A stretch of DNA of 64,000 bases. Origin: Punctularia strigosozonata HHB-11173 SS5. Taxonomy: Eukaryota; Basidiomycota; Agaricomycetes; Corticiales; Punctulariaceae. A model generated the notes under the pieces. The model saw nothing but the letters and a program-made list of their open reading frames with translations. It searched no databases and was not told the origin of the DNA. Shown here piece by piece: positions 45,329 through 56,752 of the stretch (position 1 is the stretch's first letter; each line of letters starts with the position of its first letter). The translations under genes and the position numbers were made by a program. The stretch lies in assembly GCF_000264995.1 (NCBI RefSeq), contig NW_006767439.1, positions 1,550,903 through 1,614,902 on the forward strand, given 5' to 3'.

Positions 45329-47822
45329 ATGAAGGGCACGCATATACTCGCCTCCGCCGCTCTTCTAGCTCGTGGAGCGACCGCCCTGAACAACAGAGGC
45401 GTCGCTAAAACACCCGGTGAGTTACCTTCGCCGCCCTTCCTCTGAGCGCTCCGCCGACTCACTCACTGCGCAGTGATGGGCTACAACGGTACTGCAGATC
45501 CATTCATTACCCTGTCTTCGTCAGAGCCTTGACGCACGATCTTCCCCGATTAGCATGGAACGCGTTCCAATGCAACATCAACGAGGACCTCTTCCTCACC
45601 ACAGCCAACCTGATGGTCTCCCTCGGACTCAAGGTACAGCTCCTTTTTAAACGATCGCTTCCTCCTCGTGCTCCATGTAATGGCGCTGGCGTGTAGGACG
45701 CCGGCTACCACTATATCAACCTCGACGACTGCTACGCGCTCAAGAACCGCACGTCGAGCGGGGCCATCGTCGAGGGTATATGTCACGGATCATTGCGCTT
45801 CCGACTCGACTACTGAATGGGTTCGCAGATCCGGCCAAGTTCCCGAGCGGGATGCGCAGCCTGACGGACAAAATACACGCAATGGGATTGTGGGCGATTT
45901 CCGTGTTACTTGTTGTGGCTATCGCATTGATGAGCAAAAACCGACAGCAAAGCGGGAATCGTGCGTACATTCAAATTCACGACGTTGCTGGCTCGGCTCA
46001 CCGCTGTTGCTCTTTCCGTAGTACGGCGACTCGGGATGGTATACCTGCGCCGGCTACCCCGGTTCGTTCCAACACGAAGCTCAAGACGCGCACACCTTCT
46101 TCGACGAGTGGAACTTTGATTTGCTCAAGTGAGTCAAACTTCCCCCGCTATTCATTCTCGTCAGATGACTGATAGCTGGACCTCAGGTTTGACAATTGCG
46201 CCAGCAAGTTCTCGTATTCCGTTTGTACGATGGAAGGGGCTGACGTTGATGGTACCAGTTCCGTACGACGATATCATCCGGCAAGGTATCATAGGAAGTA
46301 GGTCTCATCTCGATGGAACAGAAAGATAGAATCGGCGCTGACCGCCGTTCTGACCAGAGTACCAGCGCATGGCTGACGCGATCGCGAAGGTCGCAAGACC
46401 GATCGTGTTTTCCCTCTGCGAATGGGGTTGGGTCCGTTTCCTTACACCACGCCGTCGCATGATTTCGGCTCACCCGTCTTCCCGCTCACAGAGCCAGGTC
46501 TGGCTGTACGTCGACTAGGATTTCGTCGCTGAACCTGAACACTCATGCATTGTGATAGATGGGGAGCCAAGCTGGGACAGAGTTGGAGGGTGTGTAGCTT
46601 CGGTTCCTCGACCCCGGGAGTACGCTAAGCTGCTACAACAGACCACGGGTGATATCGGCCCCGACTGGCCCAGTCTCGCCAACATCATCAACTTGTGAAA
46701 TGCCTATCACCTTACTTTCGTCAGCCCGTCGTCTGATACGATGTAATAGCAACGCCTTTATCACCCAAGCTACGAACTTCTACGGACGGAACGATATGGA
46801 CATGGTGCGTCCCAACCTCTCGCGAGCGTAGACCTTCGTTTCATGCAGAATCCATAGTTGCAACTGTAAGCGTCCGGCCAGCAGGAAACTCGCATGAAGA
46901 ACTCATTTTTGCTCGCCAGCGGAAACGGCGGGCTCACGTACGACGAAGCGAAGTCGCACTTCACCGCGTGGGCGCTAATGAAGTGGGTTTTCGTCGGCCT
47001 CACCCTCGTAGTTCCATGTCTAACATTCTGTAGATCGCCCTTGCTCATCGGAACAAACGTACGAACCACTTCGCTTTTTTTTCCCCTGCGACCTTCTTTA
47101 TTGATGTTGTACTCAGCTATCCGCAATCACGAACGACGTCCTTGGCATACTGAAGAACAAGGAAATCATCGCCATCAACCAGGATCCGGTGGTGGGAGAG
47201 AGTATATCCCCGTTCAGGTCCGTTCACCTCTTGACTCTCTCACTGATTTTCTCAGCATCTGATCGGACTTGTACATCACAGATGGGGCTCCCTTGTGCGT
47301 TCCTTCTCGGGAGCACCATGTTCGCTTGGGTTTTGATGATACATGTCAGGGCGACTATTTTTCTAGCATCAGCAGCGACTACCCTCCTCAGTATTGGAGC
47401 GGCGACTCTCAGAACGGGACCGTGTTCATGCTCGTATGCACCTCGATAATAAACCCGTCCACCTATGCTGACGTGTCGACATATAAAGCTTAACACCTTG
47501 AACGAGACTGCCGACATGTCCTTCAACCTCACCGAATCGCCCTGGATTCGCGCCGGTCGGAAGTACTCCGTTCGTGTATGTACAACCACCACCGCTTTCC
47601 ACCAGGTTTCGACGTCTCATGGTTATATTACCGCTGCAGGATCTATGGACACACACCGAAAATGGAACGGCTGTGCGTAACTTCACGGCAAAGGCGGTCC
47701 CGCCGCATGGCGTCGTCGCGCTCCTACTCAAAGACGCCGGAGACGAGCCCGACGGCCTCTACCCGGCATGCTCGGTGTGGTATCAATGCATCGATAAGAA
47801 TGGGACGCATGTCGGGGGGTGA
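45329..47822 (+). CDS. GH27 alpha-galactosidase, secreted, 429 aa, 22 exons
   Basis: The model is join(45329..45416,45474..45488,45554..45633,45697..45775,45829..45889,45948..45960,46022..46128,46187..46203,46259..46297,46358..46431,46492..46505,46559..46589,46642..46694,46750..46804,46858..46865,46920..46982,47034..47058,47117..47217,47282..47294,47350..47433,47489..47575,47640..47822); total divisible by three. The signal peptide is MKGTHILASAALLARGATA. GH27 motifs are GYN-AWNAFQCNINE, GYHYINLDDCYA, KAGIYGDSGWYTCAGYPGSF, the nucleophile Asp in KFDNCA, SLCEWGW, GDIGPDWPSL and the acid/base Asp in FYGRNDMDM. ALMKSPLLIGTN and AINQDPVVGESISPFRWG follow, with a C-terminal beta domain. It would remove alpha-1,6-galactose from galactomannans. 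One intron (46204-46258) uses GCAAGT as donor, and one exon is 8 nt. Confidence 0.93.
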
Positions 47823-48235
47823 TTGATAAGATTCAGCTAGATCGCCGGCCACGAAAGACAAGTGCAGCGGGGCGATTCAGGAATTCCATACGTTCTGGTG
47901 TGAGGCGTACGACGTTCCGATTCGGTGTTCTCAAGCCTCCTTTGCCGTTCGCGAATATAAACGAGGATGGCGAAATGTTGCGCTCCCATTCCTTCGAGAC
48001 ACTTGTGCAGATAATCCTTGACCTGTTTCATGAATTTGCAGTGAATTGGGACTTTTATTACAACATGAAGTTCGATTAGCGCGCGATGGCTGTTGACCGC
48101 AAAGCAAGCGCCGGCTCCATGCTATATGAGGATGCACTTGCGGCTCCATGGCTCTTGTCTTTCCCCCTCGCCCTGGCGTGTCACCCTCCGTGCGTTTGTA
48201 AACTCTTGACGGCTTGACACTCCCGCTCGGACATT

Positions 48236-51200
48236 ATGCCACATCTCGTGCCCGAGGGCTCCGGGAGCTCGAGAAAGCGAGTCGCATCTGCCGACCTTGA
48301 TGACGCAGATCGTCGAGTTCGATCTTCGGGGCTAGGTGAAAAGCTTCACGTCAAAAGCGAGCAAGCATCGATCGAGCTATCCGTAGCCTTCGACGCAGAC
48401 TCTGGTGAGTGGCCGGAGCTTAGCCACCCGCGGATGTTTGGCTGAAAGATTGCACACCAGGTATAGAACGATGGCCAACCAGCACCCAGGAAGATCAGGG
48501 AGAAGACAAGCTTACTAAGTCGGAGGTAGATGTAGTTTGGATCGACGAGGACGTCGAGCACAGCACTCTGCGTAGGTTTAGTATACTAGGCTCGGTGCCC
48601 TGAAGGTATCGAATGTCATGTAGGTTTGCAAGACCTCCAAGCGGAAACTATACAGACCTTGGAGCTGTGCTCTGCAGCAACACTCGTGTGTCCAGTGCGT
48701 TTCTGCATTTCTGCTGTCGTGATGAATCTTGGAATAGGGTCGATACTGATGGCTCTTGTCTTTCAGAATCTTCTGGCTACACTCAAGGACGAAATCGCCG
48801 CATCAAACAACATGGTCACGGACGTCAAATTGACCGCGTACGTACCGCACAAGCACCGTTCATGCACATGTTCACGTGTTTCCATATAGCCAATTGTCTC
48901 AAATAAAAGAGTTTCTCAGGCAAAGTCGCTCGAAAGAGCTTCTCTTCAGCCTCGTCAATTACCATCGTTTCCGTGACTGGCTGGGATCGGTATTGTCAAC
49001 CGCTTCTCAACAATCGCATCCGTCCTCATCGTTGTTTCAGATCTCTACACAACTCGGCTTCATGGAGAATGTGGCGGTGACCGAATCCATGCATCGTGAT
49101 GGACTGAAGGTGGTGCATGAAACGCAACGCATCATTATGGATCCTGCTTGGCACGACAGTATTTACGGACTTCGCGGAGAAGGGGCAAACAGTTTTCTTA
49201 ATCTGCTACAGGAGGTATGACTCCATACTTCGTCGCAGACCTCCGTTGCTCAGTCTGTAGCTCCTAGATCGATCAGGACCCTTCCGTCGGTGGGACCAAT
49301 CGGAGATGAAAAGTACCCACCCCAATTACGATGAGGCGGAGATGATGAAATGCGCACGACAAATGATCCTAAAGCTATCCGTCGTAAGCGACACCATACC
49401 GTCCTCCCTCTTTCTCAAACGGGTCTTTTGCTCTATGGAACGAGCAATTGGCAGGGGGGCGTATGCCGATGTCTACTGCGGATCTTACGAGGAACAACCT
49501 ATTGCATTGAAACAACTCAGGATCTTTGGAGATTCCGAGCCATCGCAACCCCATAAAGTACAGATTCCGTCGACCCCAGTAGCAGCTGCCCAAATACTGA
49601 CCACTCAACAACAAAGGATCTGTATCGAGAAGCCCTACTATGGCGTCAGCTCAGACACCCTTGCATACTCCCATTTCTGGGACTGTATGAGGACACGCAT
49701 GCAAAGGATCTGTGCATGGTCTCCCCTTGCATGTCAGGTGGCAGCCTTCTAGACTTTGTGAAGAAGTTCGTGGTTGAAGTAGATGTTGTCAACCTTGTGG
49801 GCTTTTTTTCTGCTTGCCCTCATGGAATGCGATATTTACCGGCTATTTTCAGCTCATAGACGCGATCGGGGGTCTTTGTTACCTCCACGATCAATCTTTT
49901 GTTCACGGAGATTTGCGAGCGGTACGTAGGCAGTTGACGAGAAGGCAATCAACGAGCGGGCACCTTCATTGATTCATAATCACCTTTGCAGGCCAATGTT
50001 CTCATCGATGAGCATGGTCGTGCATACCTTGCAGACTTCGGTCTCATCTCCTTCATCGAGAATTCCAGCATCACCACCCAATGTCGCGGCAACGCGCTGT
50101 GGAAGGCACCCGAACTTCTTCAGGGGGAGTTGCAACGTACCCCTGCCACTGATATTTATTCTTTGGCATGTCTATGTTTGGAGGTGGGCGTGCAAGTTCA
50201 GATACGACACGTGTCACTAATTATCAAAATACTCAGCTCATCACGCTTGAGAATCCCTTTGGGGGCATACCTGAGACTGTCGCCGTCATTAAGGTGTATC
50301 AGGGCATCCGCCCCGAGCGCCCTCAAAACATTAAAGTACCTCTGCGGATTGGAGAAGACGATCTATGGAACCTGATAGAGGCATGCTGGCATCAGGATCC
50401 TCACCAGCGACCGATGGCCAAGGATGTCCTGGAAAATCTACCTCCGTATCTTCCCTCGAAGCTTCATTCACGGATACCGTCTCCCGTTCCGACCCGCGAT
50501 CCCGCCTTGGGAAGAAGACATAAGTGTCAAGTGTGTGGGAAGTCCTACCAAAGGCGATCCTCATTACGAGATCACATGAACATACATGATGGCCTCAAAC
50601 GTGCGTAGCTTGATGCTCACACCTCGTTGCCCTCTCACAGGTGTTAAAGCATATCAATGTTCCTTCCCCGGTTGTATGCAAGCCTTTTCCTCGAAGCCCG
50701 CCTTAAATAGGTATCACCCTATTCCGGATATGTTTGACTAATCGTCCTCTAACGTAGCTTGGCTGCCAGGCACTTTCACCGGCATCCGGTTCCGGGCAAG
50801 AGTCATCGCAAGGTGGGTTTGAAGCTTGTGATCCCCCAAGCTAGCCAATGCTTGATAGAGGCCATACGGGCTGTCAGTATGTGACTCTTATGTACTGATG
50901 ATACCGCGCAGGAGGGCCCCGGATGGTTCGCGGATTGGAACCCAGAAGTGAAGTGCACGTTGGATGTGGACTTGATGCATACATTTATCCACTCGGAGTC
51001 CGTTTTGCGCCTTTTAACGAGGTGATGTAATATAGATGTTGACAGTGTTTTTTTTTTTTGTCGCAGGGCTGTGTTCTGCGTGCGCTTTTCGCATGATGGC
51101 AAGTACTTTGCTACCGGGCATAGCACATCGGTACGTATCTACGACGTGGGGACAGGTGCCGAAACTTGGTGAGTCATAATTTCTTCCCTGTGGAGGTCAT

Positions 51201-52316
51201 GAACAGGTGCTGATGAGAAAGCGCATAGTGTTTTGGAACATGACACAAAACATGACACAACCCCTCCCAGTGCGTGCTTCAGCCCGGATGACAAGTACCT
51301 CGTGACATGTGGATATCACGAGAACATCTTCGTATGCTACTTCTATGGGCGCTTGACGAGAGGATGTTCAACAGTGTTGCAGCTCTGGAACATTGCCGAG
51401 AAGAGCGTACGCAGTGTCTGCAGAAACTCTAAAGGGCCATTTTTTTTGCTTGCGTTCTCCCCCAACGGGAAATTCCTCGTGTCCGGCTCAAGGAGTGGGA
51501 TAGTCCAAATATGGGACGTGGAGGTTAAATCCGACGGATCGCTGAGTGAGTTCGCTGGTTTTGTCTATAGGTAATGTAGCGAGTGTTCATATCCCTTTTT
51601 CGCAGGCTTTGGCGACTGGCCCTCTGAGCTGTATGCAATAGAAGGATTAGGCCCGTACCGTGTCTACTTGGACTGCATCGCCATATCTCCGGACAGCCAA
51701 CTCGTCGCCACCGGCTGCTCGGACGCCATCCGCATCTGGGACATTAACACGGGACAGCTCGTTAAGCGCCTTCGATACCCCTCTAATCGGTACTGCCCCG
51801 TCGCATTCACCCCGGATGGGAAGGGGCTCGTCTCCGGTAGCTCGGACAGAACACTTAAGTACTGGGACATCCGCAACGTGCCGAGGGGCGGACCGGAGAT
51901 GAGGGAGGCTCTGATAGATGACAACGAAGGTGAAGAAGAGGGAACCCGGTGCAATATGACCTTTCTGGGGCACACAGATGTGGTGACTTCGGTAGCAGTG
52001 TCGCCGGACGGAGAGTGGATCTTGTCTGGATATTTCAATGATACGGTAAAGCTTTGGGATGCGAGAACAGCGACACTGCAGCTCACGTTGAGGGGACACA
52101 ATAGCGGCGGTAGGTTACAATATATAGTATCTTGGGAAGATAGCTGATGTTTGCATTTGTGTGCAGTGAACTCTGTGGACTTCCACCCACAGAGCGGCAT
52201 ATTCGCGAGCAGCGACTACAGCGGGAACGTCCGTATATGTGAGTGCTTGATGTCTAGAACACTCGTGCTCGCTGACAAGGTCGGTGATGGTAGGGAACTA
52301 CAAGACCATCCACTGA
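48236..52316 (+). CDS. Fusion protein: TKL-like kinase + two C2H2 zinc fingers + Tup1 WD40 propeller, 995 aa
   Basis: The model is join(48236..48404,48461..48571,48624..48694,48767..48837,48890..48989,49041..49214,49261..49557,49617..49796,49853..49921,49992..50183,50237..50600,50641..50710,50770..50812,50912..51021,51067..51168,51229..51331,51383..51545,51606..52109,52167..52238,52294..52316), 996 codons including stop. A helical N-terminus leads to a kinase domain (about 285-550): GRGAYADVYCG, IALKQL, YREALLWRQLRHP, HGDLRAANVL (Asp kept, HRD as HGD), ADFGLIS, KAPELL. Finger 1 is CQVCGKSYQRRSSLRDHMNIH; finger 2 is CSFPGCMQ...ALNRHFHRH; both have perfect C2H2 spacing. From residue 638 (EGPGWFADWNPEVKCTLDVD) it matches Tup1 through [13 protein letters not shown] to VRIWNYKTIH at the stop. 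The Tup1 N-terminal tetramer/linker is absent. No stop or frameshift was needed. Splicing across the kinase-finger-propeller junctions is inferred, not shown by RNA. Confidence 0.82.
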
Positions 52317-55300
52317 AGCTCTGCGAGACCGTGACCCTCTTCTGTCTGTAAAATATCGTGTGAACTCATCGTGATATACATAATGCATCCCTTATCCTGA
52401 GACCTGGTGTTATTGTGCTTCTTGAGTAATGTGCGTCGATGATGCATGCAGAGTCTCCCCGGAGCTGGCGGAGAGATTCACCGCGTGGATGGAGATCAAC
52501 GGAAGTAAATGGGAGGTAGATACACGCTGTTCAGTGGAATGGTAGTGCATTCTGCGATATACTTGAATACTCAATATTCGATGTAAAGAACTTCACCCAA
52601 GACCATGGATGAAATCCGTTGCTGGTCTGATGACGTGCTATGGAATCACCGAGGACAAGGGCGGGGGCGTCCTTGTGTTTGTTCTGGCCTATGTAGACAA
52701 ACGCGTGCAAATCACATTTCACCTCCAAAATGCGAGACGAGCGGTGCAATTATGTGTAGCCGCATGTCAACCAGCTCACACTGATACCTCAAGGCCTGCC
52801 TTTCACTTCAGGCGCTATATGCGCGATGTCCCCACCGAGTCTGGTAAAAATTTAAAAAAAATCTGTCCGGAACAGGCCCAAACTTGGAAAACAGCGATGC
52901 AGGTCCCGTAAGCGACGGTGCCGTCTCGAACTGGACCTTTACGGAGCCTACCTAAGGTCGAGGAAGTTGAGAGATGGAGAACCGGGAGATTCAGGCTGCG
53001 GTCAAATCTGACACTGTATCGAATCCTCGCGTTTTGGGGAGATCTTGGGCCGTCGTGTCTTGTACAGTAACATGGTCGCATACGTGGTTGACCACGTGCA
53101 TCCACGACGTCGACATACGCCGTTACCGTGATGCGAAATTGTCGATGATCCCTCTTCGACAGCCCGTGCAGCGCCATGGCTTAGGTTTGTAGAAGGGTGA
53201 CAACCCCGGCGAGGAGCTCTACTCAACGATCGGTACTTGCAGTGCCTGTGGACGAGAAGGGGCACGGTCATGTTCAGTGCCATGACGCTGCGGTATCCAC
53301 TGCTAGTGAGTGCCCTGCTGGAGCCCGCAAGAAGCCACAAAGAGAGACTGACTTGACGCGACCGTAGGTCCATCGATGTCGTTGCGGTCGACGGCGAACA
53401 TGACAGTCCTGTGGGCAGAGAGCGTGGTGATGTCATGCGTGCTGAATGCGAGCACTAGTGATCCCGGACTCAGCGCCAAATCTCGGCAACACGGAATACT
53501 ACGCAGGCGGATAAGCACTTGTATAGGCAGGAGACGGGGCGAAGACGGCGACGTAGCGTATCCAGTCATCCACAAGTGGTGGTGATCGCGAAGAACATCA
53601 TCGGGGTTTGTCCGCCGTGACTTGGTGGCTCGGGTCCGATGTTCGTGATCGACGACCATGACCTTACTTTGAACGTTCAGCGCTTCAGCTATGGGATGTC
53701 ATCGATCCTTGCGCCCCCTGCAGTTTCGTTCAGCTCTGGACCCTGCATCAACTATCGGTCGAAGCCGCAGGCGGTGCGATGCACAGTGAGAAAGTCGACT
53801 TCATCCTCGTACAAGCGCGTGATGGCTGTTGTGCGCAGTCATCCTCCTCTCTGTTGCATGCGCACACCGACTCCCAGTACTTGTCTTCAATCCTACATAG
53901 GACAAACTGTGGAGGTATAGTGCCCTCTACGTATATCATTGTGCCATTTGGCTTTGGCCCCTTGATCGTGGGCTTAGCAGTCCATCGTCTGGAGTGAACT
54001 CATCAGCTTTCGGGCGACTACTGGAGATGATCCGGTAACTTTCGGGCCGGGCCCGTACCACGCCCACGCGTGGCACGGGGCAATGGCACAGCTGCATCGG
54101 TACCGTAGACGGGAGAAAGCGGTAAAACACGCTCAGTCGTCGGGAGACGCTGCTTTCGTCGCGTGGCTAACATGTTGCAACGGCGCCGGGAACGCTCAAT
54201 GACGCAAGGCGCTTGCAATCCCTGAGTACGTGTCCTGCAATCGTCCGAGGCCAATGGTACGATGTATATTGAATCCAGGCACCTCCTAAGCGTATTTCCT
54301 CATTGCCCTAGCGCAATGGCGCATCGTGTGTACCTTGACTAGGCGAGATCGTATAGATTTTCTCGGAACAGAATTCTTCGGAGACTGGGAGCGTGGGCAC
54401 TGACACGTGCCCCTTATAATCGCTGTCGCCTTGGCGTTGGCGAGGCCCAGGAACAGAAACGTCGAATCTTTCGTGCTAACAACACTCAGCCCGGCGACCC
54501 CGGCTACTATAGATCCTGCTGGGCGCAACACTTTCCGGTCTGCTACCATCGCTTTGTTCCGAAAACGGCAACCGCGGTCCCGGCGGTCCAGGGCGGAAGA
54601 ACTCCCTCAATTATGTGTTACAGCCACGTTGATGTCTAAACTCTGATCAAGGCCTAAGGCACTTTCAGAAGTTTGCTATCTCACATACATTGGATACTCA
54701 TGTGAACTACAGGTGAGCATGACATAGCATATGCCTAGCTCACTTCTCTAATATATACTGGTTACAGAAAGATGCACGCAATATTAATGATTTCTCGTAA
54801 TCAATTTCCATTAACGCGCGGATCTGTTACTATGATGACGCCCTGCCCGGTACGGCCGTGGGCGCCGGACCGTCGATCATCTTGTGCATTCGACATCGAA
54901 CAATCGAGAAGGCAATTTTCAAAAGCCATGTACTCGGAATCTTAGCAACGAGAGAAACCCATAGCTCCATGCTCGCCCGCCGGCCCGTGTCATGCTGGCG
55001 TGCGCGAGCAGATGATGCCTGGGGCGAATGCTGCGTACTCGCTTACCGTGCCTATCCGACGGGGAACTCGGAGAGCTCCTAGGATGTTCTCTCTGGAATG
55101 GCTCAGACCAACTCGAGCAACTCCCGCCTTCGTTGAGTGCGACGGATGTTCCTCAGTTAACGCTTTTGCCTCCGACGTCGAGCGCGCATGGTGCCCACGG
55201 GCTCCGCAGTGTCGACAGGGCGGAGGCTTCTGGACGCCTGGGCCATTTCCAAGTCGTCTCCGATTTCGAGCGCACGCGACGGCGGTCCCTGACGGATAGG

Positions 55301-55433
55301 CGCAATCGCGAAAGGTTCAAAAAGGCGGATAAGCATGGCATCCTACTACCCAACGTACCGGCAACGGCAGAAAGTCCCCTCCTTCGACTTCTAGGCACCT
55401 TAATCAAACCCCACGTTCTTTTCCGTACATACA
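52317..55433. other. Gene-poor 3.1 kb region; decayed fragments only
   Basis: No complete gene seen. Minus-strand 53240-53470 holds a relative of the VDRNDID fragment at 38.9 kb. 54100-55000 shows short unrelated frames. The frame at 55028-55561 has no motif and overlaps the first exon of the next gene in another frame. Confidence 0.4.
53240..53470 (-). pseudogene. Fragment of an unrecognised gene family (VDRNDID motif), copy B
   Basis: On the minus strand the frame reads LAFSTHDITTL, then after an intron-like insertion FAVDRNDIDGPTVAS, and further down GGATACCGCAGCGTCATGGC. These blocks line up with 38930-39105 in the same order. No full gene can be assembled. Basis: direct comparison of the two window segments. 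Confidence 0.35.
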
Positions 55434-56291
55434 ATGAACAGTCGTTCATGGCGAGGCAAGCTCGTTCTCAGCGGCATGGCGAACTCTACAAGCGGTGGAC
55501 CGCAAGAGCTTCGGGCCACCGTGGCAGAGACCAACGGCGACAGGTGAGCTACGGAACTTGAGATGCCAGCGTCAATCATACCAATTCATACCAGTAGCCG
55601 CTTGGAAGCTTGGCCCGCCCAGTTTCTTCTGCACATCTGTAAACGCACAGCGGTCTTGCAGGCGATGCAGATCTGGGTCGAACGCAACAATCCGCCGCTG
55701 TGCGCCTTCATGCCTGATCGCCACCCGGACCCGCAACTTCACAAGCTCAACCAGAGCAACTTTCGTTCTTTCTCCCGTCTTCTATCTGAGAACCAGCTGG
55801 TAAGCATGGCCTTTCCTTAGCCTTTCATGTCGCCGAGTACCAAACTGATGTCTTTTGTCCAGGTGGCCGTGACCACTTGGCAGTTAGACCCTGCGCTTCC
55901 CGAGTCCGGGGTCATTTTATATCCCGCTCCCTCCACTCCCAGCCTCCTCGTCGGCGTTATCTTTCCGTTTGGGGCTTTCCCAGACTTTATCACCGGTCGG
56001 TCCCCGACCGTATCACAACAGACGCCGAGTATCGGCTCATATCCATCATCCCAACAATACCCGGGTGCCACGCCCCAGTTCCCTGTGCATCCCACCGGCT
56101 ATCAGCAGCTGTATCCCCAATACCCAGTCCATATGGACGTTCCCCTAGGCGAGGCTCAGTACGCCTTTATACCTGCGCAGACGAGCACTCAGCAATACCC
56201 CCATTCCGCGGACTCCTCGAGCTCGGACTCGTCCTGGCCCTCCACGAGCGACGGCTCGTTGCCCCCAGGCTACCAATACCCCCAGAACTAA
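55434..56291 (+). CDS. Hypothetical protein, 247 aa, with Gln/Tyr/Pro-rich C-terminus
   Basis: The model is join(55434..55543,55595..55799,55863..56291), with introns of 51 and 63 nt, consistent phases and total divisible by three. It starts MNSRSWRGKLVLSGMANSTS. The middle (RLEAWPAQFLLHICKRTAVL, MQIWVERNNPPLCAF, HPDPQLHKLNQSNFRSFSRL) looks like a folded helical domain that I do not recognise. The C-terminal 100 residues are rich in Gln, Tyr, Pro and Ser (QQYPGATPQFPVHPTGYQQL) and probably disordered. A further 5' exon is possible, because an ATG frame at 55335 (MASYYPTYRQRQK) lies just upstream. No functional assignment. Confidence 0.6.
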
Positions 56292-56752
56292 TGCTTCGCC
56301 AACCAACGCCATTGCTGTATCTGTATGCTATCATCGCTATCGCTCTTGTTGTGCCCCACTAGCTTCTTCGACCTTGTTTTTGCAGCTCGGTGTCATTGAG
56401 CTAGACGCGACGCAGAACCTATATCCACCTTGATATGTATAAGTAGTCAAGTTCCGAAAGCCTTGTATATGTAGCCTTGATCGATGACAATGTATCAGTA
56501 GCCGTCGTGAAAAGCGCCGTATATTACCGGGCCGTATATCGTTCACGGATGATGAATCTCAACGTCCATGACAGGCAACATGCAAGGATTGGACTGCGTA
56601 GCATAGATTGACAGAAGATCGACCCAGATACCGGACAGCAATAATACTTCAGAAAACAGTCAAAGGATGGACAATTACAGTTGCGAAATAACGACAAGTA
56701 TGTCGTCATCGATAAAAAAAAATGTTGTTCTCGCGCTGGCGGATAGAGCTGA

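Noticed and set aside
55028-55561. 177-codon plus-strand ORF before the hypothetical gene
   Set aside because: It overlaps the better-supported exon at 55434-55543 in another frame and shows no conserved motif.
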